64,000 nt of DNA from Alphaproteobacteria bacterium. GTDB lineage: Bacteria; Pseudomonadota; Alphaproteobacteria; Acetobacterales; Acetobacteraceae. Below, in pieces: positions 35,193-44,784 of the stretch. Both the position numbers and the translations under genes were made by a program. How positions within the stretch are numbered: the first letter of the stretch is position 1; each line of letters starts with the position of its first letter. The notes under the pieces were generated by a model. That model searched no databases and was not told where the DNA came from. It saw only the letters and a program-made list of their open reading frames with translations. The DNA lies in assembly GCA_016869715.1 (NCBI GenBank), contig VGDM01000013.1, positions 1-64,000 of the forward strand, given 5' to 3'.

Positions 35193-36056
35193 ATGAGCAA
35201 GATCATCTGGCGCGCCGAGGACGGCAGCGCAGAATTGCATCCAACCCTTGTCCCTTTGGCGGCTTCAGCACGCGTGGCGGAAACGCCTTGTGGTTCCGGC
35301 AGCATGGCTTGGCGCGCCTGGGGGGAAGGCGCGCCGCTGGTGCTGCTGCATGGCGGTTCCGGTTCCTGGCGGCATTGGGCGCGCAATATCGGCCCACTTG
35401 GCGCGGGGCGCATGGTGATCACGCCCGACCTGCCCGGGCTTGGCGATAGTGCCATGCCGGAAGGGGTCTCAACGCCCGATGGGATCGCGGCAATTCTGGC
35501 GCGCGGGTTGGATCAAATCCTGCCCGCTGGCAGCCGCTACGATCTGGCGGGGTTTTCCTTCGGCGCGCTCTGCGCCGGGCATCTGGCCGCTTTGGATCAG
35601 GACAGGGTGAGAAGCCTCACCATCATCGGCGCCGGTGCGCTTGGCTTTCGGCGAAGCCCCACGCAATTGGTGAAGGTGCGCGCGCTTGCCGGCGAGGAAC
35701 GCGTGGCCGCGCATCGGCATAATCTTGCGGAATTGATGTTCGCCGATGCCAGCAGGATTGATGATGTGGCGCTGGCGATTCAGGAAGCCTCCACGCGCGG
35801 GGCGCGCTTCAAAAGCCGCGGCTTTGCCAGCACGGATTCGCTGAAACAGGCGCTGATGCGCGGGCAGGGGCAGCTCAACGCGATCTATGGCGCATGGGAT
35901 GCGATTGTGCGGCCCCATGCGCAGTGGCGGCTTGATCTGGTGCATGGGCTTCGCCCCGGTGCGCGCGCGCATGCCATTCCCGGCGCTGGCCATTGGGTGG
36001 CTTATGAAGCTTCCGAGGCGTTCAACGCCACGCTGCTGCGTTTTTTGACCGAATAG
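35193..36056 (+). CDS. alpha/beta fold hydrolase
   Basis: A 287-residue serine-type hydrolase. Oxyanion segment LLHGGSGSWRHWARN near residue 50, nucleophile elbow GFSFGALCAGH near 115, and C-terminal His in PGAGHWVAYEASEAF near 270 are visible. Asp in a YGAWDAIVRPH segment near 235 probably completes the triad. Resembles meta-cleavage or lactone hydrolases; the substrate is unknown. An EamA transporter starts 2 bp after its stop, so they are co-transcribed. Confidence 0.88.
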   Translation: MSKIIWRAEDGSAELHPTLVPLAASARVAETPCGSGSMAWRAWGEGAPLVLLHGGSGSWRHWARNIGPLGAGRMVITPDLPGLGDSAMPEGVSTPDGIAAILARGLDQILPAGSRYDLAGFSFGALCAGHLAALDQDRVRSLTIIGAGALGFRRSPTQLVKVRALAGEERVAAHRHNLAELMFADASRIDDVALAIQEASTRGARFKSRGFASTDSLKQALMRGQGQLNAIYGAWDAIVRPHAQWRLDLVHGLRPGARAHAIPGAGHWVAYEASEAFNATLLRFLTE

Positions 36057-36058
36057 CC

Positions 36059-36940
36059 ATGAACCAAACCTCTGCAGCACCCCGGCATGCGGTGCTGCGC
36101 GGCATGGCCTTTATTGCGATTGCTGGCCTGGTATTCGCGCTGCTGAACACCATCATGCGGCGAATGACCAATGAACTTGATCCCTTGCAGGTGCAGTTTC
36201 TGCGCTACCTGATGGGCATTGTGGTGATGCTGCCCTTCATGCTGCGCGGCGGCGTCATGGCCTGGATGCCGCATAACCTGCGCGGGCAAATCTGGCGCGG
36301 CCTGGTGCACACCCTTGGCCTGATTCTTTGGTTCATCGCTTTGCCGCATGTTGCCATGGCGGATATGACCGCCATGGGCTTTACCGGGCCGATTTTCATC
36401 ATGGCCGGTGCAGTATTATTTTTGGGTGAGCCCATGATCCGCGCGCGCTGGATCGCTGCCGGCATCGGCTTTCTCGGCGTGCTGATTGTGGTGGCGCCCG
36501 GCCTCAGCGGTGATGGCGGCTATTGGAATCTGGTGATGCTTTCCAGCACACCGTTATTCGCCGCGTCCTTCCTGATCACCAAGGCACTGACGCGCCACGA
36601 CAAGCCAGAGGTAATCGTTGCCTGGCAATCCATCATGGTTGCAGTTTTCACACTACCCTTTGCGGTCGCGGTCTGGGCCTGGCCGAGTGCGGAGCAATGG
36701 GCTTGGTTTGTGCTGACCGGCATCCTCGGTAGTGTTGGGCATTGGTTCCTGACCGAAGCCTTCCGCTTGGCCGATATGTCGGCGACCCAGCCGGTGAAGT
36801 TTCTTGATCTGGTCTGGGCCAGCCTGATGGGCTGGCTGGTCTTCAGCGAGGAACCGGCGCTGACAACCTATGCCGGCGCGCTGATAATTTTTCTGGCCAC
36901 CACCTGGATCGCGCGGCGGGAAGCGCAGCGCCGAAGCTGA
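36059..36940 (+). CDS. DMT superfamily (EamA) transporter
   Basis: A 293-residue permease with ten membrane helices formed by two EamA repeats (about residues 12-140 and 155-285). Helix-forming stretches include AFIAIAGLVFALLNTIM and YLMGIVVMLPFML. GHWFLTEAFRLADMSATQPVKFLDLVWASLMGW near 222-255 matches the second repeat. Substrate unknown; members export amino acids or other metabolites. Coupled to the hydrolase 2 bp upstream. It ends immediately next to the convergent DnaJ-like gene. Confidence 0.9.
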   Translation: MNQTSAAPRHAVLRGMAFIAIAGLVFALLNTIMRRMTNELDPLQVQFLRYLMGIVVMLPFMLRGGVMAWMPHNLRGQIWRGLVHTLGLILWFIALPHVAMADMTAMGFTGPIFIMAGAVLFLGEPMIRARWIAAGIGFLGVLIVVAPGLSGDGGYWNLVMLSSTPLFAASFLITKALTRHDKPEVIVAWQSIMVAVFTLPFAVAVWAWPSAEQWAWFVLTGILGSVGHWFLTEAFRLADMSATQPVKFLDLVWASLMGWLVFSEEPALTTYAGALIIFLATTWIARREAQRRS

Positions 36941-37627
36941 TTAGCCGAGCAATAAGTCTCGCGCAGCATTGATGCGCGCCGCCAACCAGGCGCTACCACC
37001 CTGATCCGGATGCGCCGTTTTCATCAGGCGGCGATGGGCGGCGCGAATTGCATCCTCATCCGCGCCTTCCGTGAGGCCGAGAATCTCCAAAGCCTCCTCC
37101 CGCGTCATTGCCGCGCTGCGCGGTTCGGCGGCGGGTTCATTGCGCCAATCAGGATGCGTGCGATCAAGCCAGGCTTCCAGCAGCGCGACCGAATCAATAT
37201 CCGCGGCTTGGCATTCGTCCAGCAGCGCCAGAAGCTCCGGCAGGGTCAGCGTGGCGAGGTCTCGTCCAGCGAATTGACCGGCCTTCACGCTGCCCGTCAT
37301 GCGCCCGCTATCATGGTCCAGCGTCATGATCAGAAAGGCAGTTTCCAGGCTATTTGCCGCGCCGGTTTGCGGTGCCGGGCTGCCGAAGCGCTTATTGGTG
37401 CGCCAGCGCTGCGCCCATTGCAGGATCAGCGGCAGGAAGAAGGCAAGGGAAATGAGCGTCTGCTGCCCGCGCGCCGTAAAAAGCCCAAGCAGCAACAACA
37501 CCGCGCCGATAGACGCCAAGACCACCGCGCCGAATTGCTTCACGCGCGCCACCGGCGCATTGGCAAAAGCGCGCAGCAGCAGAAAAAGTAAAAACAGCGC
37601 AATGGCGCCAAGTGCAAGCCAGGTCAT
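36941..37627 (-). CDS. membrane-anchored DnaJ-domain protein
   Basis: A 228-residue protein. Three N-terminal hydrophobic segments (about residues 3-20, 32-50, 57-68) are followed by a cytoplasmic domain and a C-terminal J domain: EALEILGLTEGADEDAIRAAHRRLMKTAHPDQGGS. The canonical HPD tripeptide is present, so it should stimulate a DnaK ATPase. It resembles DjlA/TerB-linked or DnaJ-like membrane proteins. It overlaps the upstream VWA gene by 4 bp, making a two-gene unit. Confidence 0.88.
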   Translation of the reverse strand: MTWLALGAIALFLLFLLLRAFANAPVARVKQFGAVVLASIGAVLLLLGLFTARGQQTLISLAFFLPLILQWAQRWRTNKRFGSPAPQTGAANSLETAFLIMTLDHDSGRMTGSVKAGQFAGRDLATLTLPELLALLDECQAADIDSVALLEAWLDRTHPDWRNEPAAEPRSAAMTREEALEILGLTEGADEDAIRAAHRRLMKTAHPDQGGSAWLAARINAARDLLLG

Positions 37628-38334
37628 GCGCCGGCTTTCGGCTTGGGCAATAGCCCCGCCACCTGCCGCGCCGCGGCCCCCGGCAGCCGCGCCAAGGCGC
37701 CCTGCCCGCCCGCCGCATAAACCGCAATGGCGCGCAGCAAATCGCGCAATTGCCCAATCGCCGCCGAATCAAAGGGCAGATAGGCGCCGCCGCTCAGCCG
37801 CGCGATGTGCCCAAACACCGCCCCTGCCACGTAATCAGCGCCCTCATGGAAAACAAAGGCCGGCGTGCCGCGCAGGCCGAGCTCACCAGCCGTATGGCAT
37901 AGCGCATCTGCATCTTCTTCCATGGCATCGCCGATGAAAATCAGCGCCCTGATCCTCTCCCGCTTCGTCTCATCCAGCGCATGATCCAGCACCGCCTGGA
38001 TCTGCGTCTTGCCACCCAGGCAGGAAACACCAGAAAGCCGCCGCGCCAAATCCGCCGCATCCTTCAAGAAAGGTGTTGCGCGAAATTCGCCATAGCCACG
38101 GTAATAGGCGAGCGAGAGCGCAAGCCCGCCAATGCCCTGCGCGGCCTGCAACATCTCCGCCGTCAGCCCCGCTGCCTGATCCCAGGTACGCTCACGCGAT
38201 GCAGTGGCATCAATGGCGAAGATAAGCCGCGCCACCGTCGCGGGCGCGGTGCGCAAGGCCGGCACACTCGCCGCCTGATCCAGAAAGGCGGCCACGGCGG
38301 CAGAAGGGGCGCGCGGGGCGGGGGGTTTGCTCAT
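37624..38334 (-). CDS. VWA-like domain protein
   Basis: A 236-residue protein with a von Willebrand A-type fold. The first metal-site strand reads LIFAIDATASRERTW, a variant of DxSxS, and KTQIQAVLDHAL and ALIFIGDAMEEDAD follow in the expected positions. The C-terminus is Ala/Pro-rich. No signal peptide. Start ATG 38334; the longer open frame upstream is not family-like. It overlaps the DnaJ-domain gene by 4 bp, so the two proteins probably act together, but no role is known. Confidence 0.82.
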   Translation of the reverse strand: MSKPPAPRAPSAAVAAFLDQAASVPALRTAPATVARLIFAIDATASRERTWDQAAGLTAEMLQAAQGIGGLALSLAYYRGYGEFRATPFLKDAADLARRLSGVSCLGGKTQIQAVLDHALDETKRERIRALIFIGDAMEEDADALCHTAGELGLRGTPAFVFHEGADYVAGAVFGHIARLSGGAYLPFDSAAIGQLRDLLRAIAVYAAGGQGALARLPGAAARQVAGLLPKPKAGA

Positions 38335-38392
38335 GCGCGGGATGTGGGGGCGGGGCGAGCGGGATAAAAGCCACAGCGCCCTGGCGTGCGGA

Positions 38393-38755
38393 TCAGGGGA
38401 GTGGGCTCCGCACCCAGGCAGTGCCGGTCGCGATGGTCGTCCGGCGCAACCGCGGCACGACCGCGTCCAGCTCCTCTGGCCGGGCGGAGCTGCTGACCAG
38501 GGTCGCCAATATGGCCACCTGCCAGTCCTGCAGCGCATGCTGTTCCCACCCCGCCACCAGATTGCCGCGCGCGGTATATTCGAAGGCAGCGCTTGTGTCG
38601 GCCGCTATGGCCTCACAGGCTGCAGCGACGCCGGGCGAATAGGCCAGGCCAAGGTCGCGTTGGGTTTCCATCCGCTTGGTCGGCGTGACGGAAAGCTTTC
38701 CGGGGCGGGGCAGCCGGTGGTAATCCAGCGCGGCTTTGCGGAAATCATCATCCAT
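38393..38755 (-). pseudogene. NADP-dependent malic enzyme 5' stump
   Basis: Starts MDDDFRKAALDYHRLPRPGK, followed by SVTPTKRMETQRDLGLAYSPGV and ACEAIAADTSAAFEYTARGN, which is the N-terminus of the MaeB-type malic enzyme. Similarity stops at GNLVA, where the catalytic core should begin; about 67 of some 760 residues remain. The continuation (QDWQVAILATLVSSS, then PEELDAVVPRLRR) comes from other sequence, perhaps the tail of an MgtC-like protein, but this is uncertain. A deletion joining two genes would explain it. tRNA-Leu lies 40 bp upstream. Confidence 0.7.
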
Positions 38756-38795
38756 GAGGGAAACCTTACCCGGCAACACCCGAAAGGGTGGGATA

Positions 38796-38881
38796 TGGTG
38801 CGGCCAAGAAGATTCGAACTTCCACGGGGTTGCCCCCACCAGCACCTCAAGCTGGCGCGTCTACCATTCCGCCATGGCCGC
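38796..38881 (-). tRNA. tRNA-Leu (GAG anticodon)
   Basis: The minus-strand sequence folds as a class II tRNA. The acceptor stem pairs GCGGCCA with TGGCCGC and the 3' CCA is encoded. The D-loop has GGTAGACGC, the anticodon stem CCAGC/GCTGG encloses TTGAGGT (anticodon GAG), and a long variable arm (TGGGGGCAACCCCG) fits leucine. The T-arm loop TTCGAAT is standard. Confidence 0.96.
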
Positions 38882-38911
38882 AAACCAGGTACAACGCGGG
38901 CGCTATAGCCG

Positions 38912-39574
38912 ATGAATGCTGAATCAACAACGCCCGCCCTTGAATGGGAAACCCTGCCGGGCCTGACCCCCTATGCCGATACGCTCGCGCGCATGGAAAG
39001 CCGCGCTGGGGCCATCAGGGCGGGGGCGGCGGGGGAGGCTGTGTGGCTGGTGGAACATCCGCCCAGCTATACGGCTGGTACCTCAGCGCGCGCGGAGGAT
39101 TTACGCGATGCCCGCTTCCCGGTGTTTGAGGCCGGGCGCGGCGGGCAATGGACTTATCACGGGCCGGGCCAGCGCACGGGGTATGTGATGCTGGATCTGC
39201 ATCGCCCCCATGGCGGCATCCCGGCGCGCGATGTGCGCGCCTTTATCGCCGGGCTGGAAGATTGGATGATCCGCACATTGGCGCATTTCGGCGTGCAGGG
39301 CGAAAGGCGCGAAGGCCGGGTGGGGATTTGGGTGGCGGATCGCGCGACCGGGCAGGAAGCCAAGATCGGCGCCATTGGGGTGCGCGTGACGCGCTGGGTG
39401 TCCTGGCATGGCGTGGCGTTGAATGTAGCGCCTGATCTTGGCCATTTCGGCGGCATTGTGCCCTGCGGCATTGCGGAGCATGGCGTCACCAGCCTGCAGG
39501 CGCTTGGCGTTCCGGCCAAGATGGCGCAGGTGGATCAGGCGCTGCGCACCGCTTGGGGGCAGGTTTTCGACTGA
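38912..39574 (+). CDS. lipB: lipoyl(octanoyl) transferase
   Basis: Transfers octanoyl from acyl carrier protein to lipoyl domains, first step of protein lipoylation. It has 220 residues. [21 protein letters not shown] near residues 69-89, the Lys in [18 protein letters not shown] near 150-167, and the catalytic Cys in [15 protein letters not shown] near 180 are all present. Start ATG 38912, 30 bp after the tRNA gene, which is on the opposite strand. Confidence 0.96.
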   Translation: MNAESTTPALEWETLPGLTPYADTLARMESRAGAIRAGAAGEAVWLVEHPPSYTAGTSARAEDLRDARFPVFEAGRGGQWTYHGPGQRTGYVMLDLHRPHGGIPARDVRAFIAGLEDWMIRTLAHFGVQGERREGRVGIWVADRATGQEAKIGAIGVRVTRWVSWHGVALNVAPDLGHFGGIVPCGIAEHGVTSLQALGVPAKMAQVDQALRTAWGQVFD

Positions 39575-39641
39575 AAACCCGGCTGCGAATCGCGGGGGTT
39601 TGGGGTAAGTGAAAGACTCCCGGTTCACGGAGCCACCCGCC

Positions 39642-40103
39642 ATGCCCATCCCCATCGCCTCTGACCATGCCGGCTTGCCGCTCAAACAGGCGTTGAAAGC
39701 CGCTTTGGAAGCGGAGGGGCTGAGTTTTGATGACCTCGGCACCCATGGCCCGGAATCGGTGGATTACCCGGATTTCGCCCATGCGGTTTGCGCGCGGGTG
39801 GCGGGGACGGACGGCTTCGGCATTCTGGTCTGCGGCACTGGGATTGGCATGGCAATGGCGGCAAATCGCCACCCCGGCATTCGCGCTGCCGTCCTGCATA
39901 ACGCGACCGAGGCGCGGCTCACGCGCGCCCATAACAACACCAACATCGCCTGCCTTGGCGCCCGCATGATGGGGATTGAGGTCGCGCTGGATGCCATCCG
40001 CGCCTTTCTGGGCTCACCCTTCGACGGCGGGCGGCATTTGGAGCGGGTACTAAAGCTTGATGCCATGCTTGCCAAACAGGGTGCCGCGGGCGCAAAACCA
40101 TGA
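39642..40103 (+). CDS. rpiB: ribose 5-phosphate isomerase B
   Basis: Interconverts ribose-5-phosphate and ribulose-5-phosphate, feeding the riboflavin and nucleotide genes downstream. It has 153 residues. [10 protein letters not shown] near residues 6-15, [22 protein letters not shown] near 63-84 with the catalytic Cys, and [13 protein letters not shown] near 95-107 are signature segments. Start ATG 39642; the frame is open 11 codons further. It overlaps glyA by 4 bp and leads a long operon ending with thiL. Confidence 0.95.
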   Translation: MPIPIASDHAGLPLKQALKAALEAEGLSFDDLGTHGPESVDYPDFAHAVCARVAGTDGFGILVCGTGIGMAMAANRHPGIRAAVLHNATEARLTRAHNNTNIACLGARMMGIEVALDAIRAFLGSPFDGGRHLERVLKLDAMLAKQGAAGAKP

Positions 40104-41443
40104 GCATGAAAAACCCCCTCCCCGCCCTGGTTCGTGCGCCGGAAGGCCTCTGCGCCGCCCCGCCCCCCGCTGGCTTCTTCACCGCAAGCCTGGCGGCATC
40201 CGATCCCGAAATTGCCGCGGCCGTTGCGCAGGAATTAGTGCGCGAACAGGATGGGATTGAGCTGATTGCGTCTGAAAACATCGTCTCCCGCGCTGTGATG
40301 GAAGCGCAAGGGTCGGTGATGACGAACAAGTATGCTGAGGGTTATCCGGGGCGGCGCTATTACGGCGGGTGTGAGGCGGTGGATATCGCCGAAAGGCTCG
40401 CGATTGAACGCGCCTGCAAGCTGTTTGAATGTGGCTTTGCCAATGTGCAGCCGCATTCGGGCGCGCAGGCCAACCAAGCCGTGTTCCTCGCGCTATTGCA
40501 GCCCGGTGATTGCTTCATGGGGCTTGATCTGGCGGCTGGTGGGCATTTGACGCATGGGTCACTCGCGAACCTATCGGGCAAATGGTTCAAGCCAGTGCCG
40601 TACACGGTGCGGCGCGAAGATCAGCAGATTGATATGGCGGAAGTGGCGCGCATTGCGCGTGAAGCGAAGCCGAAGCTGATTATCGCGGGTGGCAGCGCCT
40701 ATGCGCGTATTTGGGATTTCGCGGCCTTCCGCGCTATTGCCGATGAGGTCGGTGCCTATTTCATGGTGGATATGGCGCATTTCGCGGGGCTGGTAGCGGG
40801 TGGGGTGCATCCCTCCCCCTTCCCGCATGCGCATGTCGCGACCACCACCACGCATAAGACGCTACGTGGCCCGCGTGGCGGTATGATTTTGACGAATGAC
40901 CAAGCGCTGGCGAAGAAGTTCAACAGCGCTGTCTTCCCTGGCCTGCAAGGCGGGCCGCTGATGCATGTGATCGCGGCCAAGGCAGTTGCATTCGGGGAGG
41001 CTCTGCGTCCGGAATTCCGCGGCTATTCGCGCCAGATAGTCGCCAATGCCAAGGCGCTGGCGAGTGAATTGCAGGCGCAGGGTTTGGATCTGGTGACGGG
41101 TGGCACGGATAATCATTTGTTGCTGGTTGATCTGCGCCCGAAGAGGCTGACCGGAAAGGTCGCGGAAGGCGCACTCAATCGCGCGCATCTCACCTGCAAC
41201 AAGAACGCCATTCCCTTTGATCCCGAAAAGCCGATGGTGACTTCCGGTGTGCGCCTTGGCACGCCCGCCGGCACCACGCGCGGCTTTGGGGAAACGGAAT
41301 TCCGCCAGATCGGCACGCTGATCGGTGAAGTGCTGGATGGCGCCGCGCGGGCAAATGATGAAGCCGGCAATGGCGCGGTGGAAGCTTCGGTAAAGGCGCG
41401 GGTGATGGATCTTTGCCATTGCTTCCCGATCTATCCGGTATGA
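40100..41443 (+). CDS. glyA: serine hydroxymethyltransferase
   Basis: PLP enzyme converting serine and tetrahydrofolate to glycine and methylene-THF. It has 447 residues. The PLP-lysine motif [17 protein letters not shown] is near residues 236-252. Also visible are [11 protein letters not shown] near 52, [15 protein letters not shown] near 75, and [11 protein letters not shown] near 117. The N-terminal 28 residues, Pro/Ala-rich, extend beyond most homologues. The stop overlaps nrdR as ATGA. The order glyA-nrdR-rib-nusB-thiL is common in alphaproteobacteria. Confidence 0.97.
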   Translation: MSMKNPLPALVRAPEGLCAAPPPAGFFTASLAASDPEIAAAVAQELVREQDGIELIASENIVSRAVMEAQGSVMTNKYAEGYPGRRYYGGCEAVDIAERLAIERACKLFECGFANVQPHSGAQANQAVFLALLQPGDCFMGLDLAAGGHLTHGSLANLSGKWFKPVPYTVRREDQQIDMAEVARIAREAKPKLIIAGGSAYARIWDFAAFRAIADEVGAYFMVDMAHFAGLVAGGVHPSPFPHAHVATTTTHKTLRGPRGGMILTNDQALAKKFNSAVFPGLQGGPLMHVIAAKAVAFGEALRPEFRGYSRQIVANAKALASELQAQGLDLVTGGTDNHLLLVDLRPKRLTGKVAEGALNRAHLTCNKNAIPFDPEKPMVTSGVRLGTPAGTTRGFGETEFRQIGTLIGEVLDGAARANDEAGNGAVEASVKARVMDLCHCFPIYPV

Positions 41444-41895
41444 GGTGCCCTTTCTGCGGATTTGAGGATACGCAGGTCAAGGATAGCCGCCCGGCGGAAG
41501 ATAGCGCGGCCATTCGCCGCCGCCGCGCCTGCCCCGAATGCGGCGCGCGTTTCACGACGTTTGAGCGGGTGCAGCTGCGCGACATTACCGTGATCAAGAC
41601 CGATGGTAGGCGGGTGCCGTTTGAGCGTGAAAAGCTCGCCCGGTCCATTCGCGTTGCCTTGCGCAAGCGCCCGGTGGATGAGGATAGGATCGAAAAACTG
41701 GTGAATTCCATCCAGCGCCGGCTGGAAACCGAAGGCGAAAGCGATATCCCGTCCAACAAGATCGGGGAAATTGTGATGGAAACGCTGAAGGAATTGGATC
41801 AGGTGGCCTATGTGCGCTTTGCCAGCGTCTATCGCAATTTTGGCGAGGCGAAGGATTTTCAGGCATTTCTCGGTGAATTGGGGAGAAAAGATTAG
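41440..41895 (+). CDS. nrdR: transcriptional repressor NrdR
   Basis: Repressor of ribonucleotide reductase genes that senses ATP/dATP. It has 151 residues. The zinc ribbon has CPFCG and [16 protein letters not shown] at residues 3-46, and the ATP-cone follows with [20 protein letters not shown]. The start ATG overlaps the glyA stop; the longer frame upstream lies inside glyA. Confidence 0.96.
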   Translation: MRCPFCGFEDTQVKDSRPAEDSAAIRRRRACPECGARFTTFERVQLRDITVIKTDGRRVPFEREKLARSIRVALRKRPVDEDRIEKLVNSIQRRLETEGESDIPSNKIGEIVMETLKELDQVAYVRFASVYRNFGEAKDFQAFLGELGRKD

Positions 41896-41928
41896 TGCTT
41901 ATCTGGCGCTGACCCAGATGATGCCGCG

Positions 41929-43032
41929 ATGATGGATGATCTGCTTCACATGCGCGCGGCGCTGGCCCTCGCGCGGCGGGGGCTGGGCAATGCCTGGCCG
42001 AACCCTGCCGTAGGCTGCGTGCTGGTGAAGGATAGCCGTGTGATTGGCCGTGGCTGGACCCAGCCGGGTGGCCGCCCCCATGCGGAAACCGAAGCGCTCC
42101 GCCGCGCTGGTGATGCAGCGCGCGGTGCCACCACTTACGTGACGCTGGAACCCTGTTCCCATCACGGTCGTACGCCCCCCTGTTGTGAAGCCCTGGCAGA
42201 GGCCGGAATCACCCGCGTGGTGATGGCGATGCGTGATCCCGACCCGCGCGTGAATGGCCGTGGGCTGGCCATGCTGCGCGGTGCGGGCATTACCGTGGAA
42301 GAGGGCCTGTTGGAAGCCGAAGCCCGCGCGCTCAATGCCGGGTTTTTTCGCCGCATCCAGGCGGGCATGCCGTTAGTGACGCTGAAGCTGGCTTCCACCC
42401 TTGATGGCCGTATCGCCACCGCTACGGGCGAAAGCCGCTGGATCACGGGGAAAGCGGCGCGGCGCGAAGTGCATGCGCTGCGCGCGCGGCATGATGCGAT
42501 CCTGGTTGGTTCCGGCACGGTGCTGGCCGATGATCCGGACCTGACCTGCCGCATCCCGGGCATGGAGCGTGTGCCGATGCTCCGCGTGGTGGCGGATGCC
42601 CGGCTGCGCACACCGCCCGCTGCCCGGCTGGTGCAGGGCGCGCAGGTGGCGCCAGTACTGATCATCACCGCGCCCGGCCATGCGCCGGCAGCGCAGGCGC
42701 CTTTCATGGCCGCCGGGGCGGATATTGTGACGGTGCCGGCCCATGCGGGGGGCGGGCTTGATCTGCCTTCCCTGCTCCGTGCCCTCGGCCGGCGCGGCGT
42801 GACGCGCGTGCTGGCCGAAGGCGGCGCGGGGCTGGCGGCGGCGCTGCTCCGCCAGGGCCTGGTGGATCGGCTGGTTTGGTTCCACGCCCCCGCCGTGATG
42901 GGCGGCGATGGGCATCCGGCGCTTCAGGGCTTGCGTCTTGCCGCGCTCAGCGCCATGCCTCGGTTTCGTCGCATGGCGCAAAGAGTGCTGGGCGATGATA
43001 TGCTCTCTGAATTCGAACAAATTGAGGATTAG
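41929..43032 (+). CDS. ribD: bifunctional diaminohydroxyphosphoribosylaminopyrimidine deaminase / reductase
   Basis: Second and third steps of riboflavin synthesis. It has 367 residues. The N-terminal deaminase has HAETEAL near residue 51 and PCSHHGRTPPCCEAL near 76-90, with the zinc ligands. The C-terminal NADPH reductase begins near 147 (LKLASTLDGRIATATGESRWITG) and ends with ARVLAEGG-type sequence (TRVLAEGGAGLAAALL). It precedes ribE by 4 bp. No FMN riboswitch is visible in the 33-bp gap before it. Confidence 0.95.
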   Translation: MMDDLLHMRAALALARRGLGNAWPNPAVGCVLVKDSRVIGRGWTQPGGRPHAETEALRRAGDAARGATTYVTLEPCSHHGRTPPCCEALAEAGITRVVMAMRDPDPRVNGRGLAMLRGAGITVEEGLLEAEARALNAGFFRRIQAGMPLVTLKLASTLDGRIATATGESRWITGKAARREVHALRARHDAILVGSGTVLADDPDLTCRIPGMERVPMLRVVADARLRTPPAARLVQGAQVAPVLIITAPGHAPAAQAPFMAAGADIVTVPAHAGGGLDLPSLLRALGRRGVTRVLAEGGAGLAAALLRQGLVDRLVWFHAPAVMGGDGHPALQGLRLAALSAMPRFRRMAQRVLGDDMLSEFEQIED

Positions 43033-43036
43033 CGCC

Positions 43037-43648
43037 ATGTTCACCGGTATCGTCACCGCCCTTGGCACGGTCAGAGAGGTGCAGCCGATTGGCGGCGGGC
43101 ATGATTTGCGCCTGGTGATGGGCGTGACGCCGGATTTTCTGCTGCAACTAACACCGGCTGTGCTTGGTGCTTCCATTTGCTGTTCGGGCGTGTGCCTCAC
43201 TGTGGTGCAGTTGTCGGCGGATTCCTTCAGCGTGGATGCCTCGGCTGAGACCGTCGCAAAAACCACCCTTGGCGGTTGGAAGGCGGGGCAGAAGGTCAAT
43301 CTGGAACGCGCGCTGCGCCTAGGCGATGAACTGGGCGGGCATCTGGTGTCCGGCCATGTGGATGGCGTAGCAGAGGTGATCTCCGCGACGCCGGAAAATG
43401 CCTCGGTCCGCTGGCGCTTTCGTGCGCCGAAGGCACTGGCGCCATTCATCGCGCCGAAAGGTTCGGTTGCCCTTGATGGTGTTTCGCTGACAGTGAATGA
43501 GGTTGACGGCGCGACCTTTGGCGTCAACATCATCCGCCATACAGCCGCGATGACAAGCTTTGGCACGCTCCAGCCTCGTGATCTCGTCAATATCGAAATA
43601 GACACGCTGGCCCGTTACGTCGCCCGCATGATGGAGTTCAGGGCATGA
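43037..43648 (+). CDS. ribE: riboflavin synthase, alpha chain type
   Basis: Dismutates two lumazine molecules to riboflavin. It has 203 residues with the expected internal duplication: MFTGIVTALGTV opens the first barrel and LGDELGGHLVSGHVDGVAEV the second near residue 95. SVALDGVSLTVNEV near 148 is the repeated GxSLTV motif. Start ATG 43037, 4 bp after the ribD stop; the longer open frame upstream lies inside ribD. The stop overlaps ribBA by 4 bp. Confidence 0.95.
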   Translation: MFTGIVTALGTVREVQPIGGGHDLRLVMGVTPDFLLQLTPAVLGASICCSGVCLTVVQLSADSFSVDASAETVAKTTLGGWKAGQKVNLERALRLGDELGGHLVSGHVDGVAEVISATPENASVRWRFRAPKALAPFIAPKGSVALDGVSLTVNEVDGATFGVNIIRHTAAMTSFGTLQPRDLVNIEIDTLARYVARMMEFRA

Positions 43649-44784
43649 CTTCCCATTCAAGCAAGACCGCCTTTCGTACATCCTTGGCGGAATTTCTTTC
43701 GCCGACTGGAGAATTACTGGAAGAAGCGCGCCGGGGGCGCATGTTCATCCTGGTGGATGATGAGGATCGCGAGAATGAGGGCGATCTGGTCATCCCCGCG
43801 CAATTCGCGACGCCGGATGCAATCAATTTCATGGCGCGTCATGCGCGCGGCCTGATCTGCCTTTCCATGACGCGCGCACGGGTGGATCAGCTGGGCCTGC
43901 CGCTGATGGCGCAATCCAATGGCACGCGCCACCAAACCGCCTTCACCGTTTCCATCGAAGCGCGTGATGGCGTGACAACGGGGATTTCAGCCGCGGATCG
44001 CGCGCGCACGGTTGCAGTTGCGATCAATCCTGAATTGGGGCGCGAGCATATTGTGACCCCCGGCCATGTCTTTCCGTTGGTGGCGCGCGAAGGTGGCACG
44101 CTGGTGCGCGCGGGCCATACCGAAGCGGCAGTGGATTTCGCGCGGCTTGCGGGGCTCAATCCCTCCGGCGTGATCTGCGAGATTATGAATGATGATGGCA
44201 GCATGGCGCGCATGCCTGATCTGGTGGCCTTTGCGCAGCAGCATGGGCTGAAGCTTGGCACCATCGCCGATCTGATCGCGCATCGGCGCCGGACGGAAAA
44301 GCTGGTGCGCCGCGTTGAGGAAGGTGAGGTTGAACAGGCCATCGGCGGCACTTGGCGCGCCGTTGTTTATGAAAGCACGGTGGCACCCGGAGAACATCTG
44401 GCGCTGGTGAAGGGTGATGTCAGTGGCGATGCGCCCGTACTGGTGCGCATGCATGCGGCGTCGCTGTTTCGGGAAATTGTCTCGGGCCGCGGGCTTGGCG
44501 ATTTGCATGCGGCGATGCGCATGATTGATGCGGCGGGGCGCGGTGTGGTGGTGCTGCTGCGCGATCCGCGCCCCGATGCGCTTTCCATTCGCCTGAAGCG
44601 TGGCGCCACGAATGCGATCGCACCAGAGATTCGCGACTACGGCATTGGCGCGCAAATCCTGAATGATCTGGGCGTCAAACGCATCATTCGGCTTTCCAAT
44701 AATCCGCGCCCGCTGATTGGGCTGGAAGGTTACGGGCTGCAAGTGCTGGAAACTCGTCCCATACCATCGGAGAAAACGCCATGA
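43645..44784 (+). CDS. ribBA: 3,4-dihydroxy-2-butanone 4-phosphate synthase with degenerate GTP cyclohydrolase II domain
   Basis: A 379-residue protein. The N-terminal DHBP synthase (about residues 20-215) is intact: DDEDRENEGDLV near 37, SIEARDGVTTGISAADR near 104, and HTEAAVDFARLAGLNPSGVICEI near 153. The C-terminal domain (about 235-370) has the GTP cyclohydrolase II fold but lacks the HSECLTGD and RCDCG zinc cysteines; the matching region reads VRMHAASLFREIVSGRG with no Cys. It should not cyclise GTP, so a separate RibA must exist elsewhere. DYGIGAQIL and NNPRPLIGLEGYGL near the end are retained. Confidence 0.93.
   Translation: MTSHSSKTAFRTSLAEFLSPTGELLEEARRGRMFILVDDEDRENEGDLVIPAQFATPDAINFMARHARGLICLSMTRARVDQLGLPLMAQSNGTRHQTAFTVSIEARDGVTTGISAADRARTVAVAINPELGREHIVTPGHVFPLVAREGGTLVRAGHTEAAVDFARLAGLNPSGVICEIMNDDGSMARMPDLVAFAQQHGLKLGTIADLIAHRRRTEKLVRRVEEGEVEQAIGGTWRAVVYESTVAPGEHLALVKGDVSGDAPVLVRMHAASLFREIVSGRGLGDLHAAMRMIDAAGRGVVVLLRDPRPDALSIRLKRGATNAIAPEIRDYGIGAQILNDLGVKRIIRLSNNPRPLIGLEGYGLQVLETRPIPSEKTP

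Noticed and set aside
41896-41928. FMN riboswitch before ribD
   Set aside because: The gap is only 33 bp and shows none of the conserved RFN segments.
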